This document shows positions 58,227 to 64,000 of a stretch of 64,000 bases of DNA, piece after piece (position 1 is the first letter of the stretch; every line of letters starts with the position of its first letter). A program made the position numbers and the translations under genes. The notes beneath the pieces were generated by a model. It saw nothing but the letters and a program-made list of their open reading frames with translations. It did not search any database and was not told the DNA's origin. The stretch is from Pycnococcus provasolii (Eukaryota; Chlorophyta; Pseudoscourfieldiophyceae; Pseudoscourfieldiales): the NCBI GenBank assembly GCA_049487715.1, contig CP150573.1, positions 248,001-312,000 on the forward strand, in the 5' to 3' direction.

Positions 58227-60341
58227 ATGACGTCAGCAGCTGCTCGTAAAAAATCAATATCATCATCGTCGCATTTCCCTACGTTGGCGTTTGGCAATCC
58301 TGCTCGGCAAGAGGACTGCCTACGTGCTCTCAATTTGGGATTTCGACTCATTGACACTGCCACCATGTACGAGCGTGCAACCGGGTTAGGTTCCGCCATC
58401 TCAGCCTCCTCACTAACTCGTTCCGACGTTGTCGTGGTAACCAAAATCTGGCCGAGGGAAATATACCCGACGGGACAAATCGAACCCGCACTGCGGGAGT
58501 CACTATCACGCATGCAAATCGAATACGTCGACTATCTGCTCATACACTGGCCGTTTGCAGCCTTGCCTGACGTGCACGCCCCATCCTCCCAGGAAGGCAT
58601 ACGAGACCTGTTTGCGGACGGAAATCTAAGAAGAACGTGGCGTGAACTCGAACGGCTCGTCGAGGAAGGTCTCGTCAGACAACTGGGTGTCAGCAACTTT
58701 GGACTCGTGCAGCTGCAGGAACTCCTCGCGTTGAACACAACCGTCAAGCCAAGCGTACTCCAGACGGAAATGCACCCGCTCTTTCACACGCCGGACGTCG
58801 TCGCGCTGTGCCGCTCCGCGGGAATACGTGTCATGGCATACAGCCCCATGGCGTGGATTGGAGAGTCGATCAAACTCGTCGAGGCGTCGTCGTCGTCGTC
58901 GTCCGTGCCGGAGGTGGAACCACAGAAACAACAGTACCGATGCGGAAAGGCGATGCGAGAGCTTGCCGCGCAAATCAAGAAAAATGCCGCGCTGAAAGAC
59001 GCCGACGATGCGACCGTTGCCGGCCTCGCGGTCGTTGCGTGGCTGTCAAGGCACGTGGGCGTCACGCCGATTGTCAGGAGCTCGCGCGACAATGTGCTCA
59101 ACTGGCACCAGGGCGCATGCAAGTATGGGACGGGCGCGATCGTACCGGACACCGTTGTCGTGGATGCCGCTAGGCTGTTCGGCAACTTGCGCGACGACAA
59201 AAGCACGTGGCAGATGGAAGCGAGCAAGTGGAACTTCATGCGCGCTTCAATGGGGCAGAAACCGGACTACATGTACAATGCCACCGCACTGAGAAGCTGC
59301 CGTGGCGCGCCGAACGCGAGGCCAATCGGCGTCGGCGACGACGACGAGCCCGTCAGCAATCCATCAGCGTACCCGGAGACGATGCTGCGTGCCAGCACAG
59401 CGAATGTCGGATGCCTATCTTCGGCAGAGGAAGCTCTCCTGCACACAAGACGCGTCATGTACGCGCCCACCTTCGTTCCGAGCAGAAAGTCTGTGCCGCG
59501 CGGCGCCGCGAAAAAGCGTGTCGCTCTCGGGGTTGTCAAGGAAAAGAGCAATGAGTGGATACGTGCCGCCTCGGACGGGCTGACTCTCGCCATTGCAAGG
59601 TACGCTCTCAAGGACGACGTCGTTCTCGTTCGCGCGGAGGCTCTGATCGTGCAGGACGGCGCATCCGCCGGTGCCGATGGTGCTGACGTCGACGAACGCC
59701 TGCCAGTCGTGCTGCGTGCGATCTACAACCTTGGTCCAGGGCGTACAAGCACGGTCGAGCCGCAGATGGTTGTGCTCGAGCTCGCAAGGCGCGGGTCGCC
59801 GTGGCACGAGGGGTGGACTGCGGAGGGTGGCAATGCTGTGCTTGTTTGCTTCGAGTACGCGCGGCGTGTGAACGTGCCAAGGGCGCCGACGAAGTTCGCA
59901 GCCGATACTCCCGCGGCATTCGCCCGCCTCACCGCGACGGAGCGCGCGATTACCGACAATCGATATCTCGACGAGGTGTCCGGCGTCGTCGTGCACCCAT
60001 CGCGCGCCGCTATCAGCAATCTTGTCATCAACGGGTTGAAAGATCAGCCACTGACGATGAAGCCGCTAAACAAGACGGCGAAGAGCAAACACGTGCCGTG
60101 GCTTTTGCGGCTATGCGCGCGCCATGCCGCATTCCGACCTGGCGATCGCATCGCGATGCAGCGGGATGTGCCGACACTTGCCGTCGAGTGTGCTAAGCCG
60201 CGCCTCAAAACAGTGGTATCCGCGCTCATGCGAAAATGCATGGATCTTCTGCGATTGCTCTGGTTTGCCTTTGGTCTTTACATGCTGCGCCAAGCAGAGG
60301 AGAGAAGAATGAAGGCAAAACGAGGCAGGAGGAAAAAGTGA
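58227..60341 (+). CDS. Aldo-keto reductase fused to an unassigned C-terminal domain
   Basis: 704 residues. Residues ~1-320 are a complete aldo-keto reductase: NLGFRLIDTATMYERATGLG (catalytic Asp and Tyr), VVTKIWP (catalytic Lys near residue 72), YVDYLLIHWPF (catalytic His near residue 105), LGVSNFG, QTEMHP, VMAYSPM, and the NADPH-binding end TPIVRSSRDNVLNWH. After a link (~320-420) comes a second half of ~250 residues with alternating beta-like segments (DDVVLVRAEALIVQDG, LPVVLRAIYNLGPG, QMVVLELARRG) that I cannot assign. A hydrophobic helix (LLRLLWFAFGLYML) and a basic tail end the protein, suggesting C-terminal membrane anchoring. Substrates of AKRs are carbonyls; this one is unknown. A dispersed-repeat copy with TGTAA follows within 35 bases. 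Confidence 0.85.
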   Translation: MTSAAARKKSISSSSHFPTLAFGNPARQEDCLRALNLGFRLIDTATMYERATGLGSAISASSLTRSDVVVVTKIWPREIYPTGQIEPALRESLSRMQIEYVDYLLIHWPFAALPDVHAPSSQEGIRDLFADGNLRRTWRELERLVEEGLVRQLGVSNFGLVQLQELLALNTTVKPSVLQTEMHPLFHTPDVVALCRSAGIRVMAYSPMAWIGESIKLVEASSSSSSVPEVEPQKQQYRCGKAMRELAAQIKKNAALKDADDATVAGLAVVAWLSRHVGVTPIVRSSRDNVLNWHQGACKYGTGAIVPDTVVVDAARLFGNLRDDKSTWQMEASKWNFMRASMGQKPDYMYNATALRSCRGAPNARPIGVGDDDEPVSNPSAYPETMLRASTANVGCLSSAEEALLHTRRVMYAPTFVPSRKSVPRGAAKKRVALGVVKEKSNEWIRAASDGLTLAIARYALKDDVVLVRAEALIVQDGASAGADGADVDERLPVVLRAIYNLGPGRTSTVEPQMVVLELARRGSPWHEGWTAEGGNAVLVCFEYARRVNVPRAPTKFAADTPAAFARLTATERAITDNRYLDEVSGVVVHPSRAAISNLVINGLKDQPLTMKPLNKTAKSKHVPWLLRLCARHAAFRPGDRIAMQRDVPTLAVECAKPRLKTVVSALMRKCMDLLRLLWFAFGLYMLRQAEERRMKAKRGRRKK

Positions 60342-60351
60342 TGAAACATAT

Positions 60352-60395
60352 ATAGATCGCTCATTCAGCAATGTAATAGAAATGTACTTCGTTTT
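60352..60395 (+). repeat. 3'-UTR-associated dispersed repeat, copy D (short)
   Basis: AGATCGCTCATTCAGCAATG, then GTACTTCGTT, starting 10 bases after the AKR stop codon in sense orientation. Similarity ends there. TGTAA lies inside it at 60372-60376. Confidence 0.75.
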
Positions 60396-60460
60396 GGCTA
60401 CACGGATGACGGAAAATATTGTTTTTCTTGAAGAGCTCGTTCCGCTCCGTTACATAAGGG

Positions 60461-61243
60461 CTACTGCGCACCGCCACCACGGCCGCGACCTCGACCTCGA
60501 CCTCGACCGCGACCGCGGCCGCCGCCACGACCACCCGCACGGTCAGGTTTTTGGGATGCGCCGGAGTCTTCCGCACCCTTCTTCTCGGAAGGTTCGGGGT
60601 CGTCCGCAGCGCGCTCCGCGGCAGCGACTCCGCCGCCGCCGCCGCCGCGCCCGCGGCCTCGTCCACGTCCACGCCCACCTCCACGGCCACGACGTCGGCC
60701 GCCATCCTCTGCGCCGTCAGCGTCGGTTTCTGCAGAAGACGCGTTCGACGTGGCGGTGCGCAACCGCTCGGGCGGCACAGGCGCCATGTACCCTGGGTGC
60801 TTCTTGTCAAGCGGTTCGGTTGAGAGCGTGAAGGTGATGACGCTAACGTGCCGTGTTGTCTCGACGGTCTTCAGTCCCTCCTCTGTTGGCTCCCACGTGT
60901 CCGTGACGTCGACCGAGGATATGTCCACCGTCGCGTGCAGGTTTGACACCCTGTGCCGCAGCATGTCAGCGACTAGCACACACTTCTGGATCGCCTGTCC
61001 CATAGCCTGCAGCACGATCTTGCTGTGCTTTCCCTGAGTTTGTGCTGCTGCGCCTTCCGCCAGTGGTGTCGTCGCCGCCGCCGACGCCGCCGGCCCCTCG
61101 AGAAGCGTAACCGCATACGTCACGTAGTTGGTAAGTTTTCCCACGGTAGTGATTCGCACTTCACTCGGCGCAATCTCTTCTCCTGAGGCACCTGCTCCTG
61201 CCCGCGTTTTCTTCACTGGAGTCACACGCACGTACTTGTCCAT
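60461..61243 (-). CDS. Alba-domain nucleic-acid-binding protein with RGG tail
   Basis: 260 residues from the ATG at 61243. Residues ~1-135 match the eukaryotic Alba (Rpp20/Rpp25-like) fold: YVRVTPVKKTRAG, VRITTVGKLTNYVTYAVTLL, KIVLQAMGQAIQKCVLVADMLRH, then LHATVDISSVDVTDTWEP and HVSVITFTLS. From about residue 180 the chain is rich in Arg-Gly repeats (GRGRGRGRGRGGG), with two separate RGG blocks. Such proteins bind RNA and/or DNA and act in translation control, RNase P/MRP-like complexes or chromatin; plant and protist Alba proteins with RGG tails are known. Nuclear or cytoplasmic location cannot be decided. It is head-to-head with ubiquilin, sharing a promoter region with telomere-type repeats. 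Confidence 0.92.
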   Translation of the reverse strand: MDKYVRVTPVKKTRAGAGASGEEIAPSEVRITTVGKLTNYVTYAVTLLEGPAASAAATTPLAEGAAAQTQGKHSKIVLQAMGQAIQKCVLVADMLRHRVSNLHATVDISSVDVTDTWEPTEEGLKTVETTRHVSVITFTLSTEPLDKKHPGYMAPVPPERLRTATSNASSAETDADGAEDGGRRRGRGGGRGRGRGRGRGGGGGGVAAAERAADDPEPSEKKGAEDSGASQKPDRAGGRGGGRGRGRGRGRGRGRGGGAQ

Positions 61244-61456
61244 GGTACTATTGTATTGCAAACGTACAGTAAAGAAAAGAACGGTGACAGGCACACACAC
61301 GTGGTTATTAAGCGAGGTCTTAAAAGGAAAACACACGGCCTTGTAAGAGGGTGTAACCTTGTAGTAACTTGTAAGACACGTGTGTCACTGTGCCGTGTCC
61401 CCTCCCCCTCCTTCCAGAAGAACACTGCTGACAGGAAAAGAACAAGGGCCCGGGCG

Positions 61457-61474
61457 TAACCCTAACCCTAACCC
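61457..61474. promoter_or_regulatory. Telomere-type repeats between Alba and ubiquilin genes
   Basis: Three TAACCC units lie 156-173 bases before the ubiquilin ATG and about 215 bases before the Alba ATG. AAAACCCTAAAA at 61537-61549 is a second telo-box form. Confidence 0.55.
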
Positions 61475-61629
61475 TTGGCTCGTCTCTACCCTAACGTCTG
61501 TTGTGGTCCTTTACAAGTGGACTTAATTGTTTCGGAAAAACCCTAAAAAGCAGGCCCCCTCGCGACGTTTTCGTTGTTTCTCGAGAGCGTTGTTTTTGTT
61601 CCACCTCCGCCACAAACAAACTATTCGCC

Positions 61630-63276
61630 ATGGCGTCCACGTTCCCTCTCACCATCAACGTCTCGAGTGGTGGTAAGTCTGTATTGACCGTCTCTTCTTC
61701 ATTCACAGTGCTTGAATTAAAATCCAAAATTGCCTTACCTCTTGATAAGGAGGGATTGGATATTCCCCTCGTAGAACAACGTTTGATTTATCGTGGCCGT
61801 GTTTTAAAGGATGATGCCGCCTCATTGGAGTCACTTGGCATTGCCGCAGGAGGTCAAACGGTTCACCTCGTTCGGTCGCGAGGGGCTTCTGCGGCGAATG
61901 CGGCCGCAACGCCGACCCTTGCGACTCCTTCTCCTCCTGCTAACAACAGTAGTAGAACGAATCCGACGACCACCGGGGGCGGGGGCGGAGGAACCATGCC
62001 TGGCATGCCCACGTTGCCGTTTGGAGGAGGGGCGGACATGCCAGACATGTCCGCGCTCATGGGAAGCCTCGGGAACGACCCGGCGGCGATGCAGCGCATG
62101 ACGCGAGAAATGATGGCAAGCCCCTTAATGCAAAACCTTTTCTCCAACCCGGAGATGATGCGCGCTGTCGTCGATAGCAACCCCATGCTGCGACAGATGA
62201 TGGAACAGCACCCGGAACTCGCACACGTTCTTCGCGACCCGAACGTTCTACGGGAGTCGCTGAATGTTGCAAGCAACCCAGAACTCATGCGAGAGCAGAT
62301 GCGTACGACGGACCGCGCGATGAGTAACATTGAGAGCCACCCAGAAGGTTTCAACATGCTCCGGCGCATGTACGAAACGGTTCAGGAGCCTCTCATGAAT
62401 GCCGCGGTGTCGGGAGGACAGACGCCTCAGCCTCCGACTTCGTCTGCGCCGGCGGCTAACGCAACCCAGAGCGAGTCACCCAATACTGCGCCTCTGCCAA
62501 ACCCGTGGGCAAGCGGCGGCGGCGGCACTGGTGGAGGAGGCTTGGGCGCGGGCGCGGGCGCGGGAGGGGGGAACGCACCTGACCTTGCCGAGATGCTGGC
62601 AGCCATGCAGGGTCTTGGAGGAGCGGCGGGTGGTGGCGCCGCGAATCCACCCAACGCCACGGATCTCGCGAGCATGCTGAGTGGCGCTATGGGCGGCGGC
62701 GGCGGCGGCGGTAGTGGTGGTATGCCACCGCCGGGAACTTTGTTCCCGGGCATGGGCGGTGCAGGCGGTGGTGGCATGCCCACACCGGAGCAGATGAACG
62801 CAATGCTGTCGAATCCGATGATGCAGCGCATGATGGAGCAGATGACTTCCAATCCGGAGACGATGCGCACGATGATGGAGTCCAACCCGATGATGCGGCA
62901 GGCGATGGATGCAAATCCACAGCTGCGCGAGATGATGAGTAATCCTGAGGTTCTGCGGCGTGCGATGGATCCACAAAACATGCGAGCGATGATGCAGATG
63001 CAGCAGGCGATGCAGCAGTTGCAGGGCTCCGGCTTGATGCCGGACGTCGGTGGCATGGGCAGTCTCGGCGGAATGGGTGGATTCGGCGGATTGGGCGGTG
63101 GCTTCGGCTCACCCGCAAACAATGCGAGCAGCGAACCGCCTGAGGTTCGGTTCGCCTCGCAGCTTCAGCAGCTACGCGATATGGGATTTGATGGTCCGCA
63201 GGCGTTGAGAGCTCTAGAGGCGACGGGAGGGAATGTCAATGCGGCAGTCGATAGACTACTGAGTGGTTTCATGTAA
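61630..63276 (+). CDS. DSK2: Ubiquilin / Dsk2 proteasome shuttle
   Basis: 548 residues from the ATG at 61630. Residues ~5-85 are a ubiquitin-like domain (LTINVSSGGKSVLTV, EQRLIYRGRVLKDDAASLESLGI, TVHLV). STI1-like repeats follow at ~160-270 (PLMQNLFSNPEMMRAVVDSNP, LRDPNVLRES) and ~395-470 (SNPMMQRMMEQM, NPQLREMMSNPEVLRRAM). Between them is a Gly/Ala/Pro-rich linker. A C-terminal UBA domain (FASQLQQLRDMGFDGPQALRALEA, then NVNAAVDRLL) ends the protein. Ubiquilins bind ubiquitinated clients by UBA and the proteasome by UBL, and hold hydrophobic clients through STI1. The order and length match the family fully. TGTAA overlaps the stop codon, and a sense copy of the dispersed repeat begins 8 bases downstream. 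Confidence 0.96.
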   Translation: MASTFPLTINVSSGGKSVLTVSSSFTVLELKSKIALPLDKEGLDIPLVEQRLIYRGRVLKDDAASLESLGIAAGGQTVHLVRSRGASAANAAATPTLATPSPPANNSSRTNPTTTGGGGGGTMPGMPTLPFGGGADMPDMSALMGSLGNDPAAMQRMTREMMASPLMQNLFSNPEMMRAVVDSNPMLRQMMEQHPELAHVLRDPNVLRESLNVASNPELMREQMRTTDRAMSNIESHPEGFNMLRRMYETVQEPLMNAAVSGGQTPQPPTSSAPAANATQSESPNTAPLPNPWASGGGGTGGGGLGAGAGAGGGNAPDLAEMLAAMQGLGGAAGGGAANPPNATDLASMLSGAMGGGGGGGSGGMPPPGTLFPGMGGAGGGGMPTPEQMNAMLSNPMMQRMMEQMTSNPETMRTMMESNPMMRQAMDANPQLREMMSNPEVLRRAMDPQNMRAMMQMQQAMQQLQGSGLMPDVGGMGSLGGMGGFGGLGGGFGSPANNASSEPPEVRFASQLQQLRDMGFDGPQALRALEATGGNVNAAVDRLLSGFM

Positions 63277-63284
63277 TTGGGATC

Positions 63285-63388
63285 TTAAGATCGCTCATTC
63301 AGTAATGGAATGGAGTTTACTTCGTCCAACGGTCGTCGTCCATTCACACCATTCATCGGCGCCATTCAGCAGTGCGTTTGTGTATGGT
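63285..63388 (+). repeat. 3'-UTR-associated dispersed repeat, copy E
   Basis: TAAGATCGCTCATTCAGTAA, TTACTTCGTCCAACGGTCG, CCATTCACACCATTC and GGCGCCATTCAGCAGTGCG blocks in the same order as copies A and B. It lies immediately after the ubiquilin stop, in sense orientation. Confidence 0.88.
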
Positions 63389-63478
63389 TGTCGTCGCAAT
63401 CGCAGCCAACCGTGCAAACAACATCACGACTCGTGAGTCACATCTACTTACTCTAGAATTGCGATTTTCTGATTTTGG

Positions 63479-64000
63479 TTACACAATAATTTTATCTCGT
63501 GTCACAATCACGCACGCACGCACCAGTCTGCGCACCACGCATACCAAGCACGTTAAAAACGAGCCGAATGATAACACCACGCCAACAAAATAGAGAAGAA
63601 TCCTTTGATACGAAGCACCACTGAAATGGCCAAGAGGAATGATGCGCAAGAAAGTCTTTGGCTCAACTTTACCGCTAGACACGAAGCTGAACTTCACGCT
63701 CAGATCTACAATCGCATTCAACTTCGTGTGATGCATGGGAACGCGAAAGGTCACGCTTTTCATACTCGAATTCAACAAGCGACCCATTCTTAGGTACCAC
63801 ATCAGGCGCCCCATTGCAGCCTCGCTCCCTGTGGCATCTAAAAACACTTCCCAACCTCCGCTAATCTCGGTGTCACGATAAAATGCATAGGGTTGCTTCG
63901 TTTCGGAAAGTTCTGAGGTCGTATTGTAGAATGCATCTACCAATCTTCTAAACTTTGGATCGTACAAGACAGTTTCATCCTCGCCATTATTCATGACAGA
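63479..64000 (-). CDS. C-terminal part of a possible polycystin-like membrane protein (5' end outside window)
   Basis: The frame runs from the window edge to a stop at 63479 (about 172 residues seen). It reads FRRLVDAFYNTTSELSETKQ, GGWEVFLDATGSEAAMGRL, MKSVTFRVPMHHTKLNAIVDL and VKFSFVSSGKVEPKTFLRII. It ends with one strong membrane helix (ILLYFVGVVLSFGSFLTCLVC) and a basic tail. The run of an extracellular beta-rich region containing S/T-x-x-x-F-x-V-P-x-x...N followed by a helix resembles the polycystin (PKD2) extracellular domain and S2 helix, but the remaining channel helices are absent. It could be truncated, spliced differently, or another membrane receptor type. Confidence 0.4.
   Translation of the reverse strand, partial: SVMNNGEDETVLYDPKFRRLVDAFYNTTSELSETKQPYAFYRDTEISGGWEVFLDATGSEAAMGRLMWYLRMGRLLNSSMKSVTFRVPMHHTKLNAIVDLSVKFSFVSSGKVEPKTFLRIIPLGHFSGASYQRILLYFVGVVLSFGSFLTCLVCVVRRLVRACVIVTRDKIIV

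Overview
The window looks like nuclear DNA of a gene-dense, intron-poor, unicellular green alga, probably of prasinophyte grade. This is inferred from several signs. Most genes are single uninterrupted reading frames, and only four show clear GT-AG introns (GAPDH, a synaptotagmin-like protein, a histidine phosphatase and an ankyrin protein). Likely plastid proteins begin directly with a Ser/Arg-rich transit-like peptide and no ER signal in front, which fits a primary plastid. Several genes have the green-algal polyadenylation-type pentamer TGTAA just after the stop codon. Plant-type families are present: GT77 glycosyltransferases, TBL-type SGNH proteins and an SMP-C2 synaptotagmin. The species itself cannot be named from the sequence.

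Layout. 1-10 kb: a 5'-truncated adenylate-kinase-like gene, a three-exon GAPDH of GapC type carrying a transit peptide, a plastid-type membrane protein, a TBL-type SGNH acyltransferase/esterase-like protein, a DUF218 (YdcF-like) protein and a cupredoxin-fold protein whose copper site is degraded. 10-15 kb: low-complexity DNA, then a 1175-residue protein of unknown function. 15-19 kb: a second SGNH protein, a retroelement gag-like relic, and abutting it a broken, truncated METTL5 methyltransferase pseudogene. 19-24 kb: a very GC-rich GT77 glycosyltransferase and an SMP/C2 lipid-transfer protein. 24.8-30 kb: organelle-type adenylate kinase, a J-domain-less DnaJ-like protein, an AlgH/UPF0301 protein and an RCC1-like tandem-repeat protein. 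30-36 kb: direct repeats, a coiled-coil protein, a histidine phosphatase and an ankyrin protein. 36-43.6 kb: two more GT77-type proteins in tandem on the minus strand, one holding two complete transferase units. 43.6-48 kb: minisatellite plus a second gag-like relic, a thylakoid-type protein and a JmjN/JmjC demethylase. 48.7-55.4 kb: two large, mostly unclassified proteins. 55.4-64 kb: a RibD-type deaminase, an aldo-keto reductase with an unexplained C-terminal half, an Alba/RGG protein, ubiquilin, and the 3' part of a possible polycystin-like gene.

Themes. Three GT77 genes (four catalytic units) and two SGNH/TBL-type proteins are secretory or Golgi candidates for decorating hydroxyproline-rich wall or scale glycoproteins, and two of the enzymes carry Ser/Pro-rich stalks of their own. 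Adenylate kinases, GAPDH, the thylakoid-type protein and AlgH point to organelle metabolism. The JmjC protein, Alba protein, J-less DnaJ and ubiquilin are chromatin, RNA and proteostasis genes.

Most unusual non-coding signals: a short dispersed repeat sitting just downstream of the stop codon of five different genes, always in the sense direction; telomere-type repeats shortly upstream of many start codons; a duplicated exon-like segment; and two related gag-like relics.
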